From NCBI RefSeq assembly GCF_034661295.1, contig NZ_CP141062.1, forward strand, positions 1,178,001 to 1,242,000: a stretch of 64,000 bases of DNA, given 5' to 3'. A program made the translations under genes and the position numbers. This DNA is from Faecalibacter sp. LW9 (GTDB lineage Bacteria; Bacteroidota; Bacteroidia; Flavobacteriales; Weeksellaceae). The notes under the pieces are model-generated. The model saw only the letters and a program-made list of their open reading frames with translations, searched no databases and was not told the origin of the DNA. Of this stretch, positions 42,216 through 49,366 are shown one piece after another (position 1 is the first letter of the stretch; the number at the start of each line of letters is the position of its first letter).

Positions 42216-43049
42216 ATAGATTTTTTTTATATTATTTAATACTGTTTAAAATTTTAGCAAAAACGAAATATTCAGAAATGAAAAACAAGTTTTATAAAAA
42301 TTGTACGCTACACCTCTGCAATACCGCTTTACTATAATTTACGACCATATTTAAACAATGCAAAAAAGACATAAAAAAGGCTTTAAACCCTTTTATATAA
42401 AGGTTTTGAGGTTGTTTTTGTGGGTTTGTATGTTTGATATTTTAATTAACCTTAATAAAGTATAAAGGGATTTTTTGCGTGAGTGGAAGTGTATATATTA
42501 GATAATCTGATTTAATGAAGTACGTTAAAAAAGTGCCACATTTTAGGACAAAACGAAAAATGCAAAAAAAGTCACACTTTTAAATTCTTATAAAATATTA
42601 AAATACAGATATATAGGTAATTTTAAATAGATAATTCGTTTATAAAAAAGCGGTCAAAAATGACTGTATAAAATAAATATGTTGTAAAAATGAATAAATT
42701 ATTATTTCGTTTCACTTTTTACTATATATCAATATTGTATTAAAAATATTAAAAATTCAATTTTTGCAATTTTAAAACGCCCTATTTATGCGGTATTAAA
42801 AAAAACACTGTTTAAAGTATGTTTAAACTTGTTTATTTCAACTTTTGCGAACAAAAACAAACCTACTTATATCTAAATATTAAAACACTCTTAAAACTTA
42901 ATTAATCAACCTTAAAACAAACCGACACAAACAAGTGTCTATTTTTTTATATGATATTGTAAATTTTAATAAAACAAGTATTATAGATAAAAAATATTAA
43001 AAACCTCATCATTTTGCTTTAAACGATGAGGTTTTTTGTAAGTGAAAGT
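42216..43049. other. AT-rich non-coding region of the element
   Basis: About 830 bp with no convincing ORF on either strand. It holds short dyads (for example GTCAAAAATGAC near 42654) and the terminator at 42999-43037. Its place upstream of the excisionase-like and Rep-like genes makes it the natural site of a promoter and a replication or transfer origin, which I cannot pinpoint. Confidence 0.4.
42999..43037. terminator. Terminator, near-duplicate 1
   Basis: AAAACCTCATC pairs with GATGAGGTTTT around ATTTTGCTTTAAAC. A nearly identical hairpin lies at 43957-43994. Confidence 0.8.
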
Positions 43050-43334
43050 TTATTTATGTTTTAGTAAATCATCTAATAAATATTGTTCTTCTTTTGGTAA
43101 TAAGTCTGTAACAATTTCTAAAGTGTTAAGTATATCAAAGTCAGAAACTTCATAATTATTATCAATTTTTGAATTTAAAGCACCTTTGCACAATTCTATT
43201 AATGAATTGATTTTATAAAATAGTGTGCTATAATCTTCTACATTAATAAAAACCCCGTTTAATTGAGTTTCTTCATTTACTGTAATTGTAGATAATTGAC
43301 GTGGGTTAATTTGAATTTCTTCTGATTTGCTCAT
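43050..43334 (-). CDS. Hypothetical 94-residue element protein
   Basis: A small acidic protein (MSKSEEIQINPRQLSTITVN, NGVFINVEDYSTLFYKINSL, LPKEEQYLLDDLLKHK). No family recognised and no signal peptide. It stands alone within the element, bounded downstream by a strong terminator and divergent from the secreted-protein gene. Cargo or regulatory; cannot be decided. Confidence 0.5.
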   Translation of the reverse strand: MSKSEEIQINPRQLSTITVNEETQLNGVFINVEDYSTLFYKINSLIELCKGALNSKIDNNYEVSDFDILNTLEIVTDLLPKEEQYLLDDLLKHK

Positions 43335-43550
43335 AATTTATTATTTTAGGAAATAAAAAGAGCGGTTTAGGTGTCCTAAGGCTAATAAAAGCACATGCAG
43401 ACCTTTCGGCAAACTGCCACCATACCGCAATATTTTTGTAAGAAGTATTTTTAATTTTCATTTTTATTATTTTAGGAATGACAAATATATAGAAATATTT
43501 ATATTTACAAAACGAGATAATTAAGAACCTCTAACAGTAACGCCCGACTA

Positions 43551-43640
43551 AGTGGGGATTTAAAGCGTGATGAGTGCCTTAAATGGTGGGTGTCTTACTA
43601 TCTTATCCCCAACAAGGCATATATTTTGTGCCTTGTTTTT
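43551..43640 (+). promoter_or_regulatory. Structured leader with terminator before the secreted cargo gene
   Basis: GTGGGGAT (43553-43560) can pair with ATCCCC (43605-43610), enclosing a 44-nt multiloop. Directly after it AACAAGGCA (43611-43619) and TGCCTTGTT (43629-43637) form a perfect 9-bp terminator stem ending in T. The ATG of the next gene follows 14 nt later. It could be an attenuator, or a short RNA that ends here. Confidence 0.5.
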
Positions 43641-43653
43641 AAACTTCTTAAAT

Positions 43654-43959
43654 ATGCTTAGAATTGTTTTGTTTTTAATTATCTCAAATACTTGTTTATC
43701 TCAAAGCCTTTATAATAAAAATGAGGTTTACAAGACTTCTAACGAGCGTATAACATCAAAGTATAACATTACCTTTAAAAAATCTTTATACGGGCTTACG
43801 TTTGCTAAAAACACACCAAAAGCAATAAAAACACGTTTAGAAAACTACATTAATTCAAATCAAAGGCTTTATAAAGGCTTAGGCGCTTATAATGTTGAGG
43901 TAATAGAAGTAAATAGTAAATATTATATTATTGATAAACGCAAAAGGATAGAAATATAA
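43654..43959 (+). CDS. Secreted 101-residue element cargo protein
   Basis: From ATG 43654 the protein has a clear signal peptide (MLRIVLFLIISNTCLSQ) and a mature part with SERITSKYNITFKKSLYGLT and VEVIEVNSKYYIIDKRKR. The 29-residue upstream extension of this frame crosses the terminator hairpin and is not credible. It is the only plus-strand gene in the element, divergent from the 94-residue gene and convergent with the integrase. No family recognised. Export to the periplasm or beyond is the only clear property. Confidence 0.6.
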   Translation: MLRIVLFLIISNTCLSQSLYNKNEVYKTSNERITSKYNITFKKSLYGLTFAKNTPKAIKTRLENYINSNQRLYKGLGAYNVEVIEVNSKYYIIDKRKRIEI

Positions 43960-43994
43960 AACCTCATCATTTCGCTTTGAAAGATGAGGTTTTA
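43957..43994. terminator. Terminator, near-duplicate 2
   Basis: AAAACCTCATC pairs with GATGAGGTTTT around ATTTCGCTTTGAAA, between the convergent cargo and integrase genes. Stem identical to the hairpin at 42999. Confidence 0.85.
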
Positions 43995-44012
43995 ATATCC
44001 GTGAGAAAGTTT

Positions 44013-45299
44013 TTATTTTGCTATTCTTAGTGGGCTTATTTCTTTGTCTTTTGTTTCTTTGTCCCAGTATTTAATTAACATTTCAGCATGTTCCTTTTGA
44101 GTAATTTTGATATATTTTAAAAATTGCGTTTCTGTTTGGTGTCCCGTAATTGCCATAATACTTTTAGTTGGCACTTTTCCGTAAAGATTAGAGGCAAACG
44201 AACGCCTACAAGTATGCGAACTAATTAATTTGTATTTAGGGTAAAAATCTACTTCTTTTCGTCCAGTTTCTTTATTCATTAAAGAACCCTCTACCATTTC
44301 AGTAATACCGACTAACTCGCAAATATCTTTCACATATAGGTTAAATTTTTGGTCTGAAATAGCACGGGGTAAATTACCGTTTCTTTTCGCTAAAATAGAT
44401 TTAATTTGTGGGTGCATACCAATAATAACGGGTTGTTTTGTTTTCTTTGTGGTTATGCTAATAATGTCATTATCAATATTAGTTAAGGTCAAACGCATAA
44501 AGTCAGAAACACGCAAACCAGTACGCAAACCAATTATAAATAAATCCCTTGCATTGTCTAAACGCTCATCATTTGCAAAATCATAGTTATATATTTTGTC
44601 AATCTCTAAATCATTCAAATAAACGTCCTTTGTTTTATTGGATAAAGTTGTAAAATCCGAGTGTTTATATTGTGGGTTTATTGGTAGCCCGTCCAATTCA
44701 ATATTTTTACACCATAATTTAATCTTACTAATAATTGAGCCTATCGAATTAGGATTTAACTTTTCTACATCTCTGCAATAGTTTACAAAATCTCTATAAA
44801 AATGCAAATCAATATTTTCAAATTTGATTTTAGTTTTTATACTGTTTTCAAAGGCTTGTAATTTAGCAAAAGCAACCTTATAATTTTGAATTGTTTTAGG
44901 GGCTAAAGGTTTACCCTTGTATAATCGTTTTGGGGCATCATCTACAAACTTTTGCACCCAGTCGGTAAAATATATTAAATGCAACTCGTTATTATTAGCA
45001 CGTCTAAAATATGTATCAATAACAACCTTTAACCAATTACGGGGGATAGGTGTATTTTGTAAATTATCTTTAACCCATTTATCAATTATAATTTGCTCCA
45101 GTTCCTTTAATGTAGAGTTAATTAAATCCTTATTTGTTGTATTTGCCCTTTGTTTAACTTGTTGCTTTGTTGCGTTCCAATCTTCACGATTTACCCAAAT
45201 CCCCGTTGAGGTTGAAAAATCATAATTTTGATGAGGTTTAAAGCGACAAACCAAATTTGTAGGATTGTTTTTATTTTTTATGATAAAGTGAACTTTCAT
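44013..45299 (-). CDS. Tyrosine recombinase (integrase)
   Basis: A 428-residue phage-type integrase of the Bacteroidota kind: an arm-binding N terminus (VHFIIKNKNNPTNLVCRF), a SAM-like core-binding domain (about 110-210) and the catalytic domain (about 230-410). Catalytic residues: R in GLRTGLRVSDF, H-x-x-R in SHTCRRSFAS, H in ITGHQTETQF and Y in FLKYIKITQ. It lies at the right end of the element with its start 195 bp from attR, the usual arrangement for insertion into a tRNA gene. It should integrate and, with the excisionase-like protein, excise the element. Confidence 0.93.
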   Translation of the reverse strand: MKVHFIIKNKNNPTNLVCRFKPHQNYDFSTSTGIWVNREDWNATKQQVKQRANTTNKDLINSTLKELEQIIIDKWVKDNLQNTPIPRNWLKVVIDTYFRRANNNELHLIYFTDWVQKFVDDAPKRLYKGKPLAPKTIQNYKVAFAKLQAFENSIKTKIKFENIDLHFYRDFVNYCRDVEKLNPNSIGSIISKIKLWCKNIELDGLPINPQYKHSDFTTLSNKTKDVYLNDLEIDKIYNYDFANDERLDNARDLFIIGLRTGLRVSDFMRLTLTNIDNDIISITTKKTKQPVIIGMHPQIKSILAKRNGNLPRAISDQKFNLYVKDICELVGITEMVEGSLMNKETGRKEVDFYPKYKLISSHTCRRSFASNLYGKVPTKSIMAITGHQTETQFLKYIKITQKEHAEMLIKYWDKETKDKEISPLRIAK

Positions 45300-45493
45300 A
45301 GGTTCGATTTTTTACCCTACAAAAATAAACTAATCCCCTAATAATCCCCTAAAATTTTATATTTATTTTAATTCTACTTTATTAAACTTAATCTTTTTAA
45401 TTTACTAAAAGCCTTATGAATAGTAAAGTTTAGACGGTTTTTAATGGATTTAAGAGATAAAGCAAAAAACACTAAATAAAGGCTTTGTTACTT

Positions 45494-45507
45494 CCGCTCC
45501 AGGTACA
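45494..45507 (+). repeat. Right attachment site (attR core)
   Basis: CCGCTCCAGGTACA, identical to the tRNA-Leu 3' end at 39150-39163. The 195-bp stretch between the integrase start and here holds no gene. Confidence 0.85.
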
Positions 45508-45508
45508 A

Positions 45509-45540
45509 GAAAGCTCGAAACATCGTTTCGAGCTTTTTTA
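45509..45540 (+). terminator. Original tRNA-Leu terminator, displaced
   Basis: AAAGCTCGAAAC pairs with GTTTCGAGCTTT and is followed by T. It begins 2 bp after attR, where the tRNA terminator would stand without the element. Confidence 0.8.
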
Positions 45541-45603
45541 TTTTATAAAATTTAACCTTTTGATATAGATAGTTTTGGTTAATTTTATAAAAACCAATTA
45601 TTT

Positions 45604-46074
45604 ATGAGATTTATACTATTATTTTTTATGTTGATGCTGCTACCAATTCATGCTAAAGCAGATCAATTCATGTTGCTGACATATGAGCAAGCAATGAAAG
45701 CAAAAAAAATCTTAGATAATGAAGAATATGTTATTATATATTGTACTTGTTGTCAGGAAAGTAAAAAAGAATACATTAAAATTAACAATGTAAGTGTAGA
45801 AAAATATCCAAATTCATTTGATGGAAAAGAATATTATACCATTAATGTTTCAGGAGTTAATCCAATCACAAACAAATCGATGGAAGAGACTTTGGATTTA
45901 GCTTATACTTATTTTGTCCGCTCAGATCAAAAAGCTTATAATGTTGCCATTGTCTTATTATTGAATGCCGATCCTTGTATGGTTGATGCCATTGAAGTGG
46001 ATCCATACATTAAAACCAAAAAGAAATTTATTGAGCGGGAAGCCTATTACAGAAAGTTTTCTGAATTGATTTAA
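45604..46074 (+). CDS. Secreted hypothetical protein
   Basis: A 156-residue protein with a signal peptide (LLFFMLMLLPIHAKA). The mature part has YVIIYCTCCQESKKEYIKIN, with adjacent cysteines (CTCC), and NVAIVLLLNADPCMVDA. No known family is recognised. It stands just outside the right end of the integrative element and before a decayed amidohydrolase gene. Promoter and operon partners are not evident. Confidence 0.65.
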   Translation: MRFILLFFMLMLLPIHAKADQFMLLTYEQAMKAKKILDNEEYVIIYCTCCQESKKEYIKINNVSVEKYPNSFDGKEYYTINVSGVNPITNKSMEETLDLAYTYFVRSDQKAYNVAIVLLLNADPCMVDAIEVDPYIKTKKKFIEREAYYRKFSELI

Positions 46075-46135
46075 TTGATACGAAACATTATATCAAATAA
46101 ATTCTTATTTTTAATAGAACCACAAATAATTTAAA

Positions 46136-47079
46136 ATGAGAATATTAATAAAAAATGGACGCCTTTATTCGGGAGATAAAGATGAGAAGGCAACCATAAA
46201 ACATCTTCTGATTGGAGAAGATGGAATTATATAAAAGATATCTTCTGATCCCCTTCTTGAACAAGATTGTCATATTATAGATGCATCGGGAAAATGGATT
46301 ACACCCGGATTCATCATTTAGCTAAAAACATTGATGAACGTAATGCGTTGATCCGGGATCCATCATTCCGCGAAAATTTTAAGAAAGAAATTAAAAATAA
46401 ATTTGCCCCTAAAGTTTGACATAAGGATTTGAGTATAGCCTATATTTTAAAATGTCCAGACAAATCTCCCATAGGCAAAAACTTTTATCAAATCGCAGAA
46501 GAATGCGGAGAGCATCCGGTGGATACCTTCTTAGATTGAGTGATTACTTATGATAAAGAAATTTCTTGGACAACTACATTGGCCAATGATCGCGAAGAAA
46601 ATTATAAGCATTTGTATAATTATCCCCATAATTTTTTATGTTTTTATGATGCTGGCGCATCTAAATAATATGGCATTTTACAATTTCAATCTGCAAATGA
46701 TGAAACGGGTAAAGGATTCGATAGATAAAGGAAATCTATGATGTCTATGGAAAAATGCATTTGGCGTTTAACAAAAGAGCAGGCCGATTGGTTTAATTTA
46801 GATTGTGGCTATATAGCGGAAGGAAAGCGTGCCGATTTGGTTGTAATAGATTCAAATCATTTTTCCCGCGTGACAGATGAAGTGCAGCAACAACCAATCG
46901 AAGAATTTGATAATTATCCTCGTTTAGTCAATCGAAACCCAGGCTTAATTCATTATGTATTGGTCAATGGAAAAATTATATTTCACAATGACGAATTTGT
47001 TGAAGGCTATGGAAAAAATAAAAAATTGGTAGATTTCTGCCTCGTAAGGCGAGTTAAATTAAAAAAGCTCATCCAGTAA
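46136..47079 (+). pseudogene. Decayed N-acyl-D-amino-acid deacylase
   Basis: Remains of an amidohydrolase of the D-aminoacylase group. It starts MRILIKNGRLYSGD, with HLLIGEDGII then a TAA, then ASGKWITPGFI where the family continues with the metal motif HxH; that motif is missing. Later fragments include EISWTTTLANDREENYKHLY, DAGAS/LNNMAFYNFNLQMM and the C terminus CGYIAEGKRADLVVID, scattered over different frames. Total length is about 940 bp against about 1600 expected, so several internal deletions have occurred. Unlike the other broken genes here this one is a true, old pseudogene. Confidence 0.85.
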
Positions 47080-47093
47080 GGATAAGCTTTTTG
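47061..47093. terminator. Bidirectional terminator
   Basis: AAAAAGCT..ATCC pairs with GGAT..AGCTTTTT between the pseudogene and the convergent ZIP transporter. Confidence 0.7.
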
Positions 47094-47891
47094 TTATATG
47101 AATAGTAATAAACTGATGGCCATAATAAGCATTCCGACTAATATACCCCACATGGTGATTTTTTGTCCCGCATATTCACGAGCCGTCGGTATTAACTCGT
47201 TTAACGAAATATAAACCATGATTCCTGCAACGGATGAAAATATAATTCCGAAGATTGAATCATCGAAAAATTGCCTTAGGATAAAATACCCAATTAATGC
47301 TCCAATAGGTTCTGCAAGTCCAGATAAAAAAGAATACCAAAAAGCTTTCTTTCGTGATTTCGTTGCATAATAAATCGGAATGGCAACTGCTATTCCTTCA
47401 GGAATATTATGAACAGCTACTGCAAAAGCAATTGATAATCCATAAGAAGGTTCATTAATAGCGCTCATAAAAGTGGCTAATCCTTCAGGAAAATTATGAA
47501 TAGCTAAGGCTAATGCTGAAAAAATTCCCAGGCGATATAATTTTTGATTTTGATTTCCTTTGACCGAAGATGCGTTTTCATCCTCATGATCATGATCGTG
47601 GGAAGGAATTAATTTATCAATAAGAATGATCGCTAAAATACCAGAGAAAAAACCGACAACCGTATATATTGCGCCTAATTGTTCTCCAAAAACTTCAGTT
47701 AGTGAGATTTTGGCTTTATTAATAATTTCTGCAAATGAAACATAAAGCATAACTCCAGCCGAAAGACCAAGCATTCCGCCTAGAAACTTGGGGTTAAACT
47801 TTTTGTACCCTAACGAAAGAATACTTCCCACACCCGTACATAAACCTGCTAATAAGGTCAAGCCGAATGCAAAATAAAAAGGGGTGTTCAT
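47094..47891 (-). CDS. zupT: ZIP-family metal transporter (ZupT-like)
   Basis: About 265 residues from ATG 47891 (MNTPFYFAFGLTLLAGLCTG), with eight hydrophobic segments. The ZIP signatures HNFPEGLATFMSA and HNIPEGIAVAIPIYY provide the metal-binding His and Glu of TM4 and TM5, and a His/Asp-rich loop (SHDHDHEDEN) lies between TM3 and TM4. ZupT proteins take up zinc and other divalent metals across the inner membrane. I see no Fur- or Zur-like operator with confidence. Confidence 0.92.
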   Translation of the reverse strand: MNTPFYFAFGLTLLAGLCTGVGSILSLGYKKFNPKFLGGMLGLSAGVMLYVSFAEIINKAKISLTEVFGEQLGAIYTVVGFFSGILAIILIDKLIPSHDHDHEDENASSVKGNQNQKLYRLGIFSALALAIHNFPEGLATFMSAINEPSYGLSIAFAVAVHNIPEGIAVAIPIYYATKSRKKAFWYSFLSGLAEPIGALIGYFILRQFFDDSIFGIIFSSVAGIMVYISLNELIPTAREYAGQKITMWGILVGMLIMAISLLLFI

Positions 47892-48046
47892 ATTGTTAGA
47901 TTTACTAAACAAATTTATTAGAATTATTTTAAACCGAATATAAAAAGCAGAATTACTTTTTTAAGTTAAAAAAAATAGATGTGTTTTATCATTTTAAGCA
48001 ACTATTTTAGAGATATGGTTATTTTTGTTCGGATTAATAATGAAGA

Positions 48047-49351
48047 ATGGAAATATTAGATAAGAGTTTGCAGAGCGATGTGTATAATACTTTTTTGGAT
48101 TTTGTACTTACCTTGGGATTGTCCACGTATAATACCTATATGGTAACCTCAGTTTTACTGTCTTTGGTATTACTTCTTGTATTATATGCAGTAGATTATG
48201 TTTTACGAAAAGTGCTTTTATTAGTAGTAACGGATTTTATCAGTCGAAGTAAAACCCAATTGGATGATCTGTTGATTAAAAATAAAGTTTTACAATTTAT
48301 ATCTCATCTGGTTCCCATTATTGTTGCAAAAGCGGCTGTACCATTGATTTTTATGGGATTTCCAAATTGGATCATCTATTCGATAAAAATAGTCGACATC
48401 GCCTTAATCCTTACAGTTTGCCTCCTTTTAATTAATATTTTAAAAGCTTTTAGAGATTTATTGAAAACAAAGTCAGCATTTGCTGATAAACCTTTGGACA
48501 GTTATCTTCAAGTTGCAAGTATAATTTTATACAGTATAGGAGGAATTTTAACGTATTCCATCATTACGGGCGAGTCGCCCAAATCTTTTTTGGTTTCATT
48601 AGGAGCGGCTTCGGCTATTTTAATGTTAGTTTTTAAAGATTCGATTCTCGGATTTGTGGCAAGTATACAAGTTTCTTCGAATGATATGGTTCGTGTAGGA
48701 GATTGGATCGAGATGTCAAAATATGGTGCTGATGGAAATGTGATTCAAATTAATTTAAGTACCGTAAAAGTTCAAAATTTTGATAAAACCATCACGACCA
48801 TCCCAACTTATGCATTGATTTCGGATTCATTTAAAAATTACCGTGGAATGCAAAATGCAGGTGGACGTCGTATTAAACGATCAATTAATCTGAAAATGTC
48901 TTCGATTCGATTTTTAGAAGAACATGAAATTGAGGAATTAAAACGAATTGATCTTTTAAAGCCTTACATCGAACAACGTTCTCAAGAAATCAAAGCGTTT
49001 AATGATAAGAATTCATTTGATTCGACCATGAAAGTGAACGGTCGTCGAATGACAAATATCGGATTGTTTCGAGAGTATATAAAAGCGTATACTTATCAAA
49101 ATCCACACATTCATAAAGATTATCATTTTATCGTTCGTCAAATGCAACCCACCGAACATGGATTACCGATTGAGTTATTTATGTTTACAAATACAACCGT
49201 TTGGGTCGAATTTGAAGGGATCGTTGGTGATATTTTTGATCATTTGTTTGCCGTAGTTCCTTTTTTTAAACTCGAGATTTTTGAGCTTCCTGCATCAGAT
49301 GATATCCGAGGGTTAGTAAATCATATTGAAATAAAAAAAGGTGAATCTTAA
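48047..49351 (+). CDS. MscS-family mechanosensitive channel (YbdG-like)
   Basis: A 434-residue small-conductance mechanosensitive channel with about five membrane segments in the first 190 residues and the MscS core VSLGAASAILMLVFKDSILG, FVASIQVSSNDMVRVGDWIE. The soluble part (about 200-434) with NLSTVKVQNFDKTITTIPTY matches the YbdG/YnaI branch. It is unlike the other MscS protein in this window in lacking a large periplasmic domain. Its last five residues, KKGES, come from a palindromic terminator shared with the convergent gene. Confidence 0.93.
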   Translation: MEILDKSLQSDVYNTFLDFVLTLGLSTYNTYMVTSVLLSLVLLLVLYAVDYVLRKVLLLVVTDFISRSKTQLDDLLIKNKVLQFISHLVPIIVAKAAVPLIFMGFPNWIIYSIKIVDIALILTVCLLLINILKAFRDLLKTKSAFADKPLDSYLQVASIILYSIGGILTYSIITGESPKSFLVSLGAASAILMLVFKDSILGFVASIQVSSNDMVRVGDWIEMSKYGADGNVIQINLSTVKVQNFDKTITTIPTYALISDSFKNYRGMQNAGGRRIKRSINLKMSSIRFLEEHEIEELKRIDLLKPYIEQRSQEIKAFNDKNSFDSTMKVNGRRMTNIGLFREYIKAYTYQNPHIHKDYHFIVRQMQPTEHGLPIELFMFTNTTVWVEFEGIVGDIFDHLFAVVPFFKLEIFELPASDDIRGLVNHIEIKKGES

Positions 49352-49366
49352 GATTCACCTTTTTTT
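49333..49366. terminator. Perfect 34-bp palindromic terminator inside two convergent gene ends
   Basis: Seven A, GGTGAATC, TTAA, GATTCACC, seven T. The palindrome covers the last codons and both stop codons of the two facing genes, which overlap by four bases (TTAA). Confidence 0.85.

Larger units (their letters stand above)
39150..45507. mobile_element. 6.3-kb integrative element in tRNA-Leu
   Basis: The segment lies between two copies of CCGCTCCAGGTACA, one at the tRNA-Leu 3' end and one at 45494-45507. A tyrosine recombinase gene lies next to the right end. Inside are an excisionase-like HTH gene, a replication-initiator-like gene, small HTH genes and a few proteins of unknown role, mostly on the minus strand. 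No conjugation machinery or phage structural genes are seen, so it is a small mobilisable or satellite-type element whose transfer would depend on others. Confidence 0.85.

Noticed and set aside
43567-43653. Upstream extension of the secreted cargo ORF
   Set aside because: It reads through the leader stem and terminator hairpin, while the ATG at 43654 gives a clean signal peptide.
46550-46741. 63-residue membrane-like ORF
   Set aside because: It is an out-of-frame reading of the amidohydrolase remains; the neighbouring frame gives the recognisable TTLANDREENYKHLY segment.
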